A stretch of 64,000 nt of DNA, from the NCBI GenBank assembly GCA_016584305.1, contig JACEEZ010016334.1, positions 1-64,000 of the forward strand. Direction: 5' to 3'. Numbering within the stretch: position 1 is the stretch's first letter; every line of letters starts with the position of its first letter. Below are positions 11,301-23,804 of the stretch, piece by piece. The notes under the pieces are model-generated. The model was not told the DNA's origin, searched no databases, and saw only the letters and a list, made by a program, of their open reading frames with translations. The stretch is from Chionoecetes opilio. Taxonomy: Eukaryota; Arthropoda; Malacostraca; Decapoda; Majidae. The position numbers and the translations under genes were made by a program.

Positions 11301-13773
11301 CTTCCAAACAGCCATTCAACATGGAGACTCCCAAACATGAACCACGTATGGGTCTCGCCAGGTGTGCGGCCAAGTGCCAATGAACGAACTGGCCAGCGCC
11401 TACAGGGAGATCTCAGGCAACTGACAGGAAGTGCCCCCAGGATTCAGAAAATGTATGGCTTCACGCAGACATTCAATACATGTTTGACCATTGTGCAGTG
11501 GCCAAGCCTTCTCACGAAGAGAAGAGCGCAGGAGCTGACGTGATTGCAGGCTGCAAGTCCAACGGGGCTCTCTTCACAGGAGGCGTGGTAAGCAGACAGG
11601 CAAACAGCATCTCCCCTGACCAACCTTTCCTTTTCCCATGTAGCCCCAAAATGGCATGTTCCAGCAAATTGTTCTCTTTCGCGCGGGCCTTGTCAAGGGG
11701 TACACTGATGGGTCGGATGTCATACGAAGTCCCCCGCACAGCACACGGCGTCCTTCCGAAGGCGACAGCTGGAACATGGTGAAGTTTCAGGCATCTATGT
11801 TCCTGGGCTAGGTGTTTTTTAGAAGGGCTAGGCTGATCTCACTCTGGAGGGCCAATGTTGAAACGGTAGAAACGGAACAGGCTGATACCTGCTCCCCATT
11901 GGAATGATCCTGTGGCTGTTGTCTGAGGGGTTTTGGTCCATATTATCCAGGGACCCTAAAGTGAAGAGCTGAAGCGCAACTGGACTGGGCACACAAACTC
12001 CCTTTCTCTTCATGTCCTCACACACAGCAGTAGCCAGGTGATTCTCTAGGTGGAGGCACCCGGTCATAACTGACACTCAGGCCCAGTCATGCATCATGGG
12101 TAACAAGTTTCTGAACTTAGTCTGCGGTGGAGGTCAGGCCAAGTAGCGTGTAGGGGTGGCTCAATTTCCAACGTGATGTCGTGATCGACGATGGTATTGC
12201 TTGTCTCTTTCTGGCTCTCTTTGCAGTGAAGAGTTAGGTGATACTGGAGGCAGTGAGAAAGGGGCATGGGAATATGTGCAGTCCTGATCTTTCAAAGTCA
12301 AGGCCGAATTCATCAGCAATGGTCACCATACTCCGAGGTGGCTGGGAACAGAGTTTTTGGCAGTCAGGGGAAAGAGCCAATGAAGTTGAAACCAAAGGAA
12401 CGAAAGAAGTCCTCTCGCAACTCTGGAAGCTTTTGCCAAATTATGAATCTCTCATGTCAGTCTCCTGCCTGTTCGCATTTGTTGCATGCCGTTTTCAAAA
12501 GACGTAGCACATTCTTTCCATCACTTGCTCTGTGAATATGGAAAGTGCTTCAGGATTTGCTATTAAAGCGAACTTGGACTTCACTCTGAGCCAAAGTCAG
12601 CCGACGACTTTCGTAGAGATGCCGTAGGGAAGCAAACTTGAAGAGCAATGGGCCTTCTTCCACTTCATTATCTATGAAAGTGACCAGCTAAAAGCAAGAT
12701 GCTCTTGCTCGGGCTTTCTGTTGGTTTACTGTAGTTTTCTGTAGGGTTACTGTCCTGAGCAGGGACCGGTGACGATCGCAGCCAACAAGCACGCAAAAGA
12801 TGGTACTTGGCCTCCAGTTGCAAATGGAGGCACCGGACACTCAATCCAGGTAAACAATCTGAATCCAAACAAGATAGCGGGGCCATTGAACTAACATGTC
12901 ATACTGCCCTAGGGTTTGAACTCAGCAGGAGGTCCCCCAAAAAAAAAATGGTCTTCGGTAGCAAAAAGCAAGAGGGCTGTCGAAACATTTGCGTGGACGA
13001 CGCATCGGTCTTCTGGAGCAGGAGATGATATCTCTCCCTCGCTTCTTCGCCCTTGCCAGTTTCTGGTGTGAAATGGTCGTGGGACATGATTGGTTCGCCC
13101 ACTGGCATGATTAATGATCAATATCACACGTCGTGGCGGCACCAAATGCAGAGGCACTGGCAGAGCGTGATGTTCTCTAGAAGAGTCACTTTCTCCAGGA
13201 AAAGATCCATAGACAGCTGGCGCCGACTTGTCCGCTCCATGGCATTAAGGGACAGCGGAAGTGGCCAGGGAGGTGTTTCGGCAGGACTAGCACACAGCTG
13301 GACCAATCCATCACAGATGAGGACTGGGGCTTTCAAAATCGCAAACACCACAAAACAAAACAGTTAGCAGACATGTTGCATCACTAACTAAGTACATGTA
13401 CGTAAAGTAATCATGTCATACATGTAAGCCTAAAATTCCATTGTAATTAGACGGCGTTCCTGGTAAAATCTGATGGAAAAGGTGATCTTGAAGTATAAGA
13501 AGGGATGAACAAAAAAATTACAAACTAGTGGGATGTATTGCATATACGGAACAATTTCTTTTCCAAAAGGCGAATCTTGATTCATAATGATTTTCTAAGG
13601 GAAAATAGCCGTTATCACAAAAAATGGTCATGAGAGGCTCTGGAGTAATGGGATCGGGTCTCCCCTTCAAAAAATATGCTAGGACCTGTAGAAATGCTCT
13701 GAACAAAAATTTGGTGCTTTTTATCCGGGCATGTCCCCCATCCTCTTGAAATCTGGTCTTAGCGGCCGGACTA
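8342..13773 (-). mobile_element. TAGT-terminated nuclease-encoding DNA transposon (element A), AcademX-like
   Basis: The left terminus tagtccgggcagctt and right terminus (inverse tagtccggccgct) begin inverted repeats of about 130 bp (8342-8470 and 13640-13773). They share ggggacatgcc, ggataaaagcacc, gatcccat(c/t)act and ccagagcct words. The right flank (ctcctataaccatgtgg, then attgacctcatca) matches 18045-18090 of the next Harbinger copy, supporting an insertion. The 3-bp target duplication is unclear (aaa or taa). Coding remnants lie on the minus strand. Confidence 0.75.
8880..13351 (-). pseudogene. Broken transposase/nuclease gene of element A (AcademX-like)
   Basis: Read from 13351 down to 8880 through many frameshifts. 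Near 13050-13000 is a KLARAKKRE segment of the N-terminal zinc-binding region. An LQLEAKYH block lies at about 12800 and LVTFIDNEVEE near 12680. At 10944-10744 is a PWFF-x-LD-xx-NYAR-like block ending RDM, then VVSKTDQP. Around 9700-9560 VDTDVLVILIG is the acidic strand of the PIN/XPG-like nuclease. Near 9440 is a degenerate CDT-SSFFGK block, then QLLERFT and VNEARR (9391-9128). The end holds an ELVKCACKS, GGRCSCKKPAG, CHRNCG cysteine cluster (about 8985-8880). Module order matches the copies at 35.7-43.8 kb and 58.6-62.9 kb. The family name is from memory. Confidence 0.75.
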
Positions 13774-14540
13774 TAAGCAAACTCCTATAACCATGTGGAT
13801 AAGGGTAGCTACATTGACCTCATCAGGAGTATATTGCGGGCATAGATGAAAAAAGACCAAGTTATACGCCGGACTGACACTTATTAGCTACTCTTCCCAG
13901 ACAGTACTGTTATAATCATTAAGTTCGTTTCATCCACTGAACAACAACGTGCAACACTGTCATATGCGTCAAGGCACGTTGTGATATTAACCATAACATT
14001 ATTACACCAACTCGTACAAGATAGGTATTATTCGGTAATGGCTTCCAAAAGTCCTAGGATTCTACCTAATCACTAGGTAGAATTATCATAGGACTATTTG
14101 AACCCCATTCCATGGTGCAATTTTAATAATAAGGTAGCACATGGTAATACCGAAAATCTACGTTTTTTTCAGATCATAAAGTGTTAAGTGGTTGAAATTA
14201 GATAGGTAGAGGTGGGGTTTGGTAGTAACAGATATTCAAGAAAAAAAGAAAATGATCAGTACTGTGGCAGGCGAAGCGGAGCAATAGGTTTGCGGGGCGG
14301 GGCGGGGCGGGCGGGCACCCCCAACCGTAAAACAAACATGATTTACGACAATAAACGATGCCAGATTCATCAACACATCAAAAACTATTCAGGAAACTCA
14401 AGTTTTCGACCTCGAAATCAGGGAATGTCCATTCCGAAAATTTACCATAGATAGTTCTGATATTATAATGTAAACCGCTCACTACTTATCTAACTTGCAA
14501 ACAATATACCATTATACTGCCAGTAGGGATATATAAAGAT
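13774..14540. other. Interior of X1, mostly unassigned
   Basis: The first 90 bases match 18045-18110. A short G-rich tract (ggggcggggcgggg) occurs at 14295-14313. No gene was recognised. The ORF at 14212-14454 is lysine/asparagine-rich and unsupported. Confidence 0.5.
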
Positions 14541-14544
14541 CAAC

Positions 14545-15900
14545 CCCACTTAACTAAAATGCAACAATCGATATATACTTTCCAGTAGTGATCAAGTATA
14601 GACGTCCAGGCTCTGGCCCTTTGCTTTTGGCCAGTTCTTGCGGCTGGGACGTGACAGCTGGCCACGTTCCAACCAATTAACTCATTACGGAATTACTCAA
14701 TAAGGGCTTGTTCTAGCAAAACGTTATTTTACAGACACCCATTGGAAGACAGCAATACTTGGATGTTGAATTTCAGCCAAATCCGGACAACCATTAGAGT
14801 AGTTTTACGCTAATTATTCGTTACGGCTTGTTACGCAAAAAAAAAATTCGCCGACCCCATTGATTTTTGACAGCACTACTTGCCATCCGCGTCAAATTTC
14901 AGCTCAATCCGATAATATTAGGAGTTAGAGTTATAACAACTTTTGTGGAAAACGTGTTCCAACGGGGTCTTATGGTAAGCGACAGCGAACGAAGCTCGCT
15001 TGTCAATTATTGAATATAATTTATCACCGCTTAACCTACATGCAGCAATCTGATCATACTTCCAGTATCGAGATTAAGATCATCACTTTAATGGGGATTG
15101 GCCTTTGTTGATAGGTTAAAATGTAGGGTTAGGTTAGTGAGTCTAAAGGTTAGGTTAGGTTAGTTAATATTTTCTATTCTCTATAGGTTACAGGGAGTTT
15201 CGGTCAACAACAAGTTTGTTCGATAGCCAGGTCTTGTTAGTTTGGTTTCGTCACTGATTTTAGTTTTTTCGTACATAACGTGAGTTCGTAACGTCTGTAG
15301 TAAAGTTTAACTGAGGAGTGTACGAAACGACTATGGTTTCATATAGACTACGAAACAACTTTTTGGTTGTCAACTCTAGTGTGTACGCAAACACTTGGTA
15401 CGAATGGACTGCACCGCTACTATACACTCTCCTTCCTACTCAAAAGCATCTTATATCTCTTGAAGTAGTAATTTTGCGACGGAAACCTCATTGAGATAAT
15501 GTTTCGAGGAATCTATTTAGGTAACAGAAAACTATAATCATTAACCTAACATCCCACTACTTAACAGCAACAATCGATCATATACTTATAGTAGTTATAG
15601 GAAAATTAAATATTCACCACTTAACCTAACCTGCAACACTATCAGATATTCCTGTGAAGAACATTAAATATAGTTCACCACTTAACCTTAAACAGCTACA
15701 CAATATCAGATAATCCAGTAGTCATATGAATATTTAAAATATTAGTTCACCATTAACCTAACCTGCAACACACAATCTATCAGAACTTCCAGAGTGATGT
15801 GAATCATTAAATATAGTTCACACTTAACCTAACATGCACAATCAATCATATTCCAAAGGCAATGTGATCTTAATCATCTCATTCACACCTAACAAGTACA
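14545..15900. repeat. Degenerate ~70-bp repeats with a cacttaacctaac core
   Basis: The phrase cacttaacctaac(c/a)tgcaacaatc, followed by atcatacttccagtagt and gattaaatat, recurs at about 14545, 15025, 15545, 15615, 15680, 15755 and 15815. The last five are nearly contiguous at about 70 bp spacing. The copies are indel-rich. Confidence 0.8.
15105..15540 (+). repeat. 430-bp direct repeat, copy 1
   Basis: Shares a long collinear match with 16670-17100: ggttacagggagttt, ttttgagttttcgtaca-like, gtagtaaagttta, atagactacgaaa-caactttttgg, gtgtacg, cttatatc, ggtaacagaaa. Rich in gtac and cgaaac words. No coding content. Confidence 0.8.
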
Positions 15901-16669
15901 AAGACAAACAATATATAAGGTTGTTGATATTAAACATAGGAAATGTTGTCAGTATGTTTTATTACCAAACAACTTTTAATCCAACTCAGTCTCGCTATCG
16001 AACAATCTAGGCTGTCTTCTCGTCTTCCAGTTTATCTGGCAATTGACCTTTCGCTTGGCTGGATTCAAGCACTTCTATATCTTCAAAACTAGCAGTGCGT
16101 TCATAATCGGAAAATAATATATGAAATATCTAATAATCTAACATTCATCTAAATATAGTGTAAGGACTTTAAATCAGAGAAAATAAATCACCAAAAATAA
16201 GTATCAGATAAATTCAAAACATTTAAAACTATTCATGACAAAGTTTCGTCCTCGAAAACAGTAATGCCCATAAATGAAAATTTTATTAGGTTAGTGAACT
16301 AGCAAGGGGGGCCGGGGGGGACAGGACCCTTAGGTAATCAGGAGGGTCATGTTCAATAGGAGTATGGTTGAAACTGACATATTATCCTTCTAATGGTAAC
16401 AAAAGTTTGTATCATTCTTTTTCATCGATTAACCACTAAAGAAAAGGTATTTATTTACACTAGGACCAGAGTTCCTACACAATTGGGGAGTATGGTTTGT
16501 TACCTATTGTAGTCTAGGAAACTTTTCTCTTGAGAAATAATTAGTTTGGAGATAACTATAACATGGGATTATCGGAGGAGAGAGGACAGTGTTTATGTGC
16601 GCATCACTCTTCTTCCTCTTATGCTGCATCGCCTGTTCCTCCCTTGCCGCGGACAATTTTAAGTGAGGA

Positions 16670-17100
16670 TTTGGCTTTAGTTTAGGTTAAAAAAGTGGAG
16701 CTAGGTTATTGAGTGAAAAGTAGGGTTAGGTAGTTAAATTTTCATATCTCCTATAGGTTACAGGGAGTTTCCGTACACAGTTGTTTACGTACAGGTTTGT
16801 AGTGTTTCGTACACGATTTTTGAGTTTTCGACATAAGTGATGTCGTTAGTAATCTTGTAGTAAAGTTTAAACTCTCGAGCTGATGTTACCGAAACGAATA
16901 GGTTTCAATAGACTACGAAAACAACTTTTTGGTGTCTTCACTAATCTAATGTGTACGAAACAACTTGTGAACGAACTGACTCACCCCCTCCTATACCACT
17001 CTCATGCCTACTAAAGATCTTATATCCCGAAAGTAGTGATGCGACCGGAAATCACTGAGAGAATGTTTTCAGAATCTATTAAGGTAAACAGAAACAATAC
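16670..17100 (+). repeat. 430-bp direct repeat, copy 2
   Basis: Second copy of the block at 15105-15540. It is preceded by gttaggtta-type words, as is copy 1. A shorter inverted copy is at 18590-18720. Confidence 0.8.
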
Positions 17101-17158
17101 TCCCAAATGTGTAGAGAATCTGGCCTAGTGAAAAATACCAAATAAAACTAGTACAGTG

Positions 17159-17435
17159 TCGGGAGCCACACTATATAAGCACGTATCACGTGAATATATA
17201 TGAGGCGCAGCGGCCTCTGACATAGCTCAAGTAAAGACGCCCATCACAAAACAGAACATGATACTGTGCAACATAACAATCAATTCTTATTGATATACAC
17301 AGAAATAAAATATTAGTGGCGGGAGCACAATGATATAATCACGTTCACTGAGATCTTATGAGGGTGAGAGGCCTATATCGGCCTAAAGATGCCATCACCA
17401 AAACATCACTGTATACAATATTGTGCAATATGGCC
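17159..17435 (+). repeat. Tandem duplication, ~160-bp period
   Basis: Copy 1 (from 17159) and copy 2 (from 17319) share ggcgggagc-aca, atataa-cacgt, tgag, ggcct and gccatcac-aaaacat, ending with tgtgcaa. Copy 2 ends at the poly-C tract near 17452. Confidence 0.7.
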
Positions 17436-18375
17436 CTAAACAAAAAAATAGGACCCCCCCCCCGAACAGGCAAAATACACTCACATCGGGGCCCGGTGGA
17501 GGTTATTTCATGAAAAAACTGCCATACACCTATTTACGTCGCAATAGGTTTTTCTATCCATGAAATGCTGAATAGTATCGTAAAAAACTGAATGCAAAAA
17601 ACGCTGATCGCCGGGAGAGGGAGTCTCACCAGAGCTAACGTTAGCCAGGTATTCCAATACTTTAGCCAGGCACTGGCGGAGCAGCGTTCTGGCGGAGCGC
17701 TCGTGGCGTTAAAAAGAAAGAAATCGCAGAGCGCCTGGCGAAACGCTTTCGCAAGCATGGCGGAAGATTTAAAAGTACGGCCTTAGGGCCGTTATATTAA
17801 AACCTAACGCCCGGCTGGCGATCGCCTGCCAATGCTCCGACAGGCGAACGCCAGCTCAGGAAACCTTATTTTAAACACTGGCTGCGCCAACCTGGCGAAT
17901 GCCAGGTGGCGAACGTGAGTGATCGCAGCGACTAATTTCTCCTATTCACGATCGAATCGCGGAAAAGCGCACGAAATTGGTGGTTTACAACTCAGTGGAC
18001 ATCAGCAGCGCACGGTATGAAAAAATTCTCCTATAGGGCAACGCCTATATTCCATGTGGAATGTGGGTGCCCATTGACCTCATCAAGAGCACATCAAATT
18101 CTATGGGTTCAAACAAGAAGGCCAGCGGCGTGGCCAGACTAAGCCACTAAATTAACGACCGTCACTGGACAACTTGAAACTCCCAGCAGGTCAGAAAAAT
18201 ATGGAAAACACAGAAATAGGGAATGGAATTGTTTACAAAACTCTATAATGATATCCATGTAATAGGAAGTATTATATATTGAGTTTGGGTAGATTTCGTA
18301 CCACCAGTACGATTATGTACACCAAAAAGTGTCGTCTAGCTATATGAAAACATAGTAGTGTATTGTACCACTCAG

Positions 18376-18565
18376 CGCCCGTCAGGGAGTGGCAAGGTTT
18401 GTAGAGGACGTGACGTTAGGCAAGTGCAGCCGTTTTCCTGTGCATTCGGTCAGCGCGTTCGAGTCCGACTAGTTCGGATGAAGATGGGGCGCTGTATAGC
18501 AATAACCTTGTAGTTTGGTACTGCAAAGTGTGGCTAGATAGGAGAAAATCTTATCTACACTCAGC
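18376..18565 (+). mobile_element. tRNA-derived SINE, copy 1
   Basis: Collinear with 35506-35690. It contains agtggcaagg (box-A-like), gcgcgttcgagtccg (B box, GTTCGAGTCC), then ggta-ctgcaaagtgt and an aaaatcttatct end. The tRNA-like head followed by an unrelated body is the usual SINE layout. No intact tRNA fold was found. Confidence 0.7.
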
Positions 18566-18589
18566 TCAAATTGAAATTGCTCACTAGAG

Positions 18590-18720
18590 TACGATGCGAC
18601 ACCAGGTACGTATGAAAAAACTCAAATCGTCTACGGGAATAAACTACAAAAACGGGTACAAAACAACTGCGTGTACGAAGACTCCTGAAACTAATGTACG
18701 CGTACTGGAACTGTCGCCGA
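18590..18720 (-). repeat. Inverted partial copy of the 430-bp repeat
   Basis: The reverse complement resembles the central part of 15105-15540 (gttttgtac, tgagtttttt, cgtac words). It is partial and divergent. Confidence 0.5.
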
Positions 18721-18939
18721 TCAGGAACCTTCGCCGCCGTCGGCGAGTGTTCAATTATTGATAACACGACCCAATATATACCTTTTAATCAGGTTTTACC
18801 GTGTTTCTGCATTCAGATGAAAACAGTAATAGCTTGATCAGGTTAGCGTTAAGGTGTCAATGTCCAGGTTAGGAATTTCCACGTCGGCGAGAGTTATCGG
18901 TGTGTGTTCCCGGTTGAGAATTCCCATCGACGACAGTTC

Positions 18940-19420
18940 ATAAACTAATGACTATTGTTGACCCCTCCCGTCTTCCTCACCACTCCTATCCTCATGACAC
19001 GCTCCACCGCAACCCTCTGCACACCCCGTCACAAGTTCCTCTCACTAATATCTGGGGGCCCCATCTCACTCCTGCCCGTTCCAGTTCCTTCCCTAATATT
19101 GTCCTCCCTTTCCCGACCCCTGTCTTGCGGGACATTCTCCCGGAATCCCCTCTTCTCCCTGGAAAATTTAACCTTCTCCAACAAATCAACATCCTACATC
19201 TGATCTAAACATCATTCTGTAAATTCCGTTTACCCCCTCCCCTTACAGCTTTGCCCATAGTGCCATATGACCTCTGATGCTGGCACATTCACCTTTGTAG
19301 GCATTAAATCAATCAATCCCTGGGTCTTGTTCTTATGAAATGTGGTAGTATTCTATATTACAGTATTAAGTTTAATAGACAACTATCCATTACGATAGAT
19401 TTCTTAGGATTTTTTTAAAT
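18940..19420 (+). other. Pyrimidine-rich stretch, possibly a LINE 3' trailer
   Basis: C/T-rich DNA followed by ttgtaggcattaaatcaatcaatcc and then ttgttcttatgaaatg. This resembles 3' trailers of arthropod LINEs from memory. The overlapping open frames are proline/serine/histidine-rich with no motif, so they are not called as genes. Confidence 0.3.
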
Positions 19421-19935
19421 GATCAAATAAACCATTCTCTACCTCAATTCTTTTAAGGGAGGACGTACTCTACACAGGTTAAAGAGAGGTGCAAGAGGCT
19501 TGCGCCTTGGCTTACGAGAGTATTAGGGTTGATGATGGTGTTGTGAAAATAATATTCATATATTCCACGTATCCTGTATATGTTCTGTTGCTCTCGTGAA
19601 AAATGCTGCTTATGGTAGGACGCCTCCCCACACTCAAACTCCAGAAAATACAGATGATTAAATGAGAATAAAAATCAACGACGAAAAATAATTTACAGAA
19701 TTTGCTAGATTCTTAGAAACCCACTGAACCACTCTCTAACCGCTACAACCGATTTAATCCCAAGGAAATGTTTCAATTCTCCTAACTAACATACCCCTTG
19801 TAAAAGGACCCTTGGCTATGTGAAACTAAGTATTTAAGGTCACAAGAAGATTCTGATTTTTCTCACAACTCTCTAAGGTTTTTAATGGAGAGCCATCATC
19901 TTAAATGATCTGATTTTATGAGAAAGAAACCCACC
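19420..19935. other. Unassigned spacer in X2
   Basis: AT-rich, without recognised repeat or coding signal. Confidence 0.5.
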
Positions 19936-19937
19936 AG

Positions 19938-20035
19938 TAATAATATATATATATTATAATATATCTAATATAATATATATATACTATATTATATAATATA
20001 TCTATATATATATATATAATATATATATATATGAT
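19938..20035. repeat. AT/TA microsatellite
   Basis: About 100 bases of interrupted ta/at repeats. A similar tract lies at 34035-34135. Confidence 0.9.
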
Positions 20036-20387
20036 AAAATATGTGTTACAAAAACAAAATTATAGATATTAAAAACAAAAGTGCTCAGAAAAAAATATCC
20101 GCTTAATCTTACAAATAACTGGGGAGAATGAGAAACAATATACCTAACAAGTAATATAATAAGTATAGTACAATTAAGTAGATTTGCCAATTACTAAATA
20201 ATGACCAAAATTTTCCAGAGCCACGAAAGACACACCCACAAAAAGCTGAGAGGTCAAAAACGGAGGAGGACAAACACCAGCTCCAGTGATCCGGTCTCGG
20301 CTAGCAATCTTCCCCCTGTTAGAGGAGAGCTGGAGAATGTAAATAATACTTTTGACTGCACGATCAGAATATCATGGACAAGCTGTC

Positions 20388-20411
20388 ACCCCCCCCCCCC
20401 CCCCCCCCCCT
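20388..20411. repeat. Poly-C tract
   Basis: About 20 consecutive C. It supplies the proline run of the surrounding ORF (20201-20527), which is otherwise unsupported. Confidence 0.9.
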
Positions 20412-22054
20412 CTGATGAGTTGATGGTAGCTACACTGAAGTATAAAGGAAATAGTATTATTTCTCCTTCCAGCATTGGTCCGTTGGGGGCATGTTTACTC
20501 CCCAAAAACATCACATGCTGTATATAGTAAGTCCAAGTCATACCCAAGTCAGTTGTACTTTAGCTGTCGTTGGTTCAGCAACTTTAAAGCCCCGTTAATA
20601 TCTCCACAGACTCCCGTTCGACCACTTTGCCCACAAATTGGCCACAAATACGTATGTGCTCCAAATATTACTTAATTAACATATAAACGACATGGTGATA
20701 ACAATCTGCACGGCACTAAAGATACGCTCTATTTATAGTGGATCAATGATACGACCATAATTATATAATGAAGATACTTAAATAATTTCCACTTTCCTCT
20801 ATCTCTCACTCCTCTACGTCGAAAAGAAAAAGCGTGGTAAAGATCGCCTTTGCCAGCTAAAACACACGGCTCCAGTGCAGCACGGCACTGACTGGTCCCG
20901 GGCCAGGCATGGCCTACGAGTCCAGCAAGAGACCTAACTTTTCCATGAAATTTTTGAGGCGGCAGGCCCGGCCCTGAGTGTATAGGAAACATGCACCACA
21001 CAGTCGGGAACCCCCACGCGGCCGCTGCACGGATCCCACGAAACTATTTATTCATATTGCATTATATTCTGTAACTTACGATTAACTTCATACACTATAA
21101 ACCAAAACTCTGATATTACGATTAGACCCTTCTCCAAATTGGTCAGGTTTATCGTGCACACACAAGATTATTAACAATAATTGCAGCTTTCTTCCATATA
21201 TTTTTCTACACTTCTTACAATGAACGACATCGTCATAATGTACAAAAGGTTAATTAATGAGTGACTGAAATAGTGAAACCAACAGTTATGAAATCCCCAT
21301 CGGAAATCAAAACTTAGATGGATACTCTTCTTAAATTGGGTGTAGTGAAACTCACAGTACGTATAAAATCAATGACTATTATATACACAGATAGGAAATG
21401 ACTCTTGCGACCAATAGAAATGGCGAGGACCAAATATAAGTGTGGCACCTGTTCGCCTCACGCCTCCTATAATCTAGCGCCAAACATAATTTCACACGGA
21501 GACTGTAACTGGGTATCTGTTGTAAATCTCAAGTACCCGTCAGGAAAGTTCAAGACATTGTTTCGCTCCTCCTCTGAGTATATAATACCAATGCGCTATC
21601 TTCCTAACAAATTTTCTAGCCACTAACCTAACGTGGTCAAAATGAGGAGTAAAGCCTTCATCACTCCACAATAAAAAAGCATCGGATTCGACGTAATGAT
21701 ATTGCCAATAATTTACCACTTGACAGCATATGCATGTGTGTTACCTCCTGATGTTATATTGTACATCACTGTTTTTGCCGGTTCTGACGGCCATCATCTG
21801 TAAATGGTTGATTATTAACAAGGTTGATTAGTAGCTCCTACATGTGTACTGATTTATATTTCTACTCTTCTCCGATAATATGTTTCTTCAAGTATAACCT
21901 GAATGATTGAATATATGAAAATAATGAAACAAAACTAACGATTGGCAAATATTATTCTAACGATATTGCAATTCTAAAGCAGCTAAACACAACATATTTT
22001 CAATAGCAGTCAAACTAAGTAGGATTACAATGACGAAATTGCACGAACAGAGCA
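20412..22054. other. Unassigned spacer in X2
   Basis: No homologous motif, tandem repeat or clear inverted repeat was recognised. Short ORFs are at the length expected by chance. Confidence 0.5.
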
Positions 22055-22565
22055 GGTGACACACAGCACATGAGGGTAGAGAGCTGACATAACCAGCACG
22101 TGAGGGTGTAGACGCTGGGATCACAACAGCACGCGGAGGGTTACGAGAGGGACATAAGCAACATGAGGGGTTAGAGTGGAATAACAGCAAGTGAGAGCCG
22201 GTAGAGTGGGAAACATCACAGCAACCTAGAGGGTAGAGTGGGGGACACCACAACCAACGGAGGGTTAGAGCGGGAACATCACAGCACATCGAGGGTTCAG
22301 AGAGGGACATAACAGCACATGAGGGGCTAGAGAGGGCGACCACTAACAGCACGTGAGGGGTTAGAGAGGGACATAACAGCACGTGAGGGTTAGAGAGGGA
22401 CATAACAGCACTATGACGTGTTAGAGTGGGAAATACGCACTGTGAGGGGTAGAGTGCGGACATCACAGCACAGGGGGGTAGACGGGACATCACAACACGT
22501 AGGGGTTAGAGAGGGACATCCCCAGCACATGAGGGGTGGGAGGTACATCACAGCACGTGAGGGGC
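22055..22565 (+). repeat. Minisatellite, ~31-bp unit, roughly 16 copies
   Basis: The unit reads approximately acagcacgtgaggggttaga followed by gagggacataac. Copies vary by single-base changes and indels. The 178-codon minus-strand frame over it is a serine/proline/cysteine-rich translation of the repeat and not a gene. Confidence 0.9.
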
Positions 22566-22567
22566 AA

Positions 22568-22837
22568 GGCGTAGCCAGGCAAAAAAATGGTGGGGGCCAC
22601 TCCCAATGATGGTGGGTGTAGGGGCTTATCAGATGGGGGTCTGGGAGGCGGCTGGAAGCACCCAAGAAATTTTTTGAAGAAGACTTAATTGGGGGCATAT
22701 TGAGACCTATGGGGGGTCATTGGGTAGTTTGCATGTATATTCAATATAGTAAAATTTATGAAATCATACCAAACTCATAAAGTAGATGTGTTAGATGCGG
22801 GGGCCATGGACCCCATTGACCCCCCTATGGCTACGCC
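22568..22837. mobile_element. MITE with GGCGTAGCCA ends
   Basis: Begins ggcgtagccagg and ends ctatggctacgcc, giving terminal inverted repeats of about 11 bp around a 270-bp non-coding body with gtgggggcc-type words near both ends. The target duplication could not be settled because the left flank is the minisatellite. Confidence 0.6.
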
Positions 22838-23309
22838 CGTGGGAGGGCGTTTGGGAGGGCCAGACGAAAACTTATTGTTATTGTTTTAGGGCCTTGCGAG
22901 GATCCCTGGGGAACACTGCAGTCCTTGACGAAACCATTATTTAACGTGTACTTTGTTCACAGCAGAAGACGCTCTTGATCGTCGCCACGCCACCACATGT
23001 ACCCAGCAATCATGGTAACTCTGAGGGGCCAGCCTAGCGGTTAAATGTATATATTAGCTTCCTATCAGCATATATAGCATTGCTAATCAAATGTTGTTAA
23101 CCTATGTTACAGGTAACAACGTAAAGATCATGGAAAATGTCAGTATAGTGTTATATTTTCTCGGGCTGTCCTTTCCGTCAGCTACATGGAAAAGATATAG
23201 ATTGAAAAGGCCTGTTACTGTGTGGCTGACCAAGTGATTCCCTTGCCCCAATTTTTGACTAAGTATCCATTGCTATCAATATATCACTGGAATCTCATAC
23301 TAAAAACAT

Positions 23310-23757
23310 ATTTTCTTATTGTTTCAGATGATGGATAGATGACTCGCCGGAACCCTTCATTCAAGAGACAAGAAACAGTCCCGGGTGTCACATACATGTA
23401 CGTGCAACGTTGATGATGATGGTGATGGTGATGATGGCCCTATTGAGACCAGCAATGCCACCACAGCAACACCAATACGGCAGAGCCCAGCCATCAAAAA
23501 AAGAAAACTGTCCACCGAAAAGGAGGAAGCTCTTCGGTGACACCCGAAAGAAGTCAACTGCTGCGCACGATGGACAGGGAAAGTGCACCAGAAACGCCTG
23601 GGTTGCTGGAGCATGAAAAAAGGGCAAAAAATGAACAGCTGGAGCATGAGAAAATGCTAAAAATGAACATTTAGAAGTCTCCAGGAACCCCAGGATCTGC
23701 AGAAAAAGTGTTTGCTGGAGTACCACGAGAAAATAATGGCACGACTGCAATAATATT
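23310..23757 (+). CDS. Harbinger partner protein, C-terminal coiled-coil part (candidate)
   Basis: After an acceptor-like ttattgtttcag ending near 23328, frames broken by indels give an acidic Asp-rich patch, then QSPAIKKRKLSTEKEEAL. A charged heptad-like segment follows (LEHEKRAKNEQLEHEKML) and then LLEYHEKIMARLQ before a stop near 23752. A basic patch followed by a Glu/Lys coiled coil is typical of the SANT/Myb-like DNA-binding partner encoded beside HARBI1 nucleases, usually on the other strand, as here. The DNA-binding domain itself was not found. It may lie in an upstream exon near 22960-23010, where acceptor and donor signals occur. Assignment is by context and composition. Confidence 0.5.
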
Positions 23758-23804
23758 TAACTTTAAACCCCTCCTTTTTACTTTTACTTGTACAGAATTT
23801 GGTA

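Larger units (their letters stand above)
8084..17783. mobile_element. PIF/Harbinger-type element X1 (non-autonomous remnant) carrying nested insertions
   Basis: The left end gggccgtgactataaacc directly follows ctctta in array block b. The right end, gcggaagatttaaaagtacggcc at about 17751-17783, is the imperfect inverse, about 35 bp. The uninterrupted target is at 56050-56070 (cgctcttactcctgcccc). The duplicated TTA and gggccgt ends fit PIF/Harbinger, whose target is TWA. At 17784-17786 a TTA separates this right end from the left end of the next element. No Harbinger protein was found inside. It contains the 5.4 kb element at 8342-13773 and dispersed repeats. Confidence 0.65.

Noticed and set aside
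18376..18565. Functional tRNA gene
   Set aside because: A B box is present, but no acceptor stem or complete cloverleaf can be drawn, and the same head plus unrelated body recurs at 35506, so it is a SINE.
20201..20527. 108-codon ORF with a proline run
   Set aside because: The run comes from a poly-C tract, and the rest has no motif or splice support.
21957..22493. 178-codon minus-strand ORF, the longest unbroken frame in its region
   Set aside because: It is the translation of the 31-bp minisatellite: repeated serine/proline/cysteine words follow the DNA period, and there is no domain.
22055..22565. CRISPR-like regular repeat array
   Set aside because: Units are contiguous with no unique spacers, copies vary, and the surrounding DNA is eukaryotic transposon sequence. 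It is a minisatellite.
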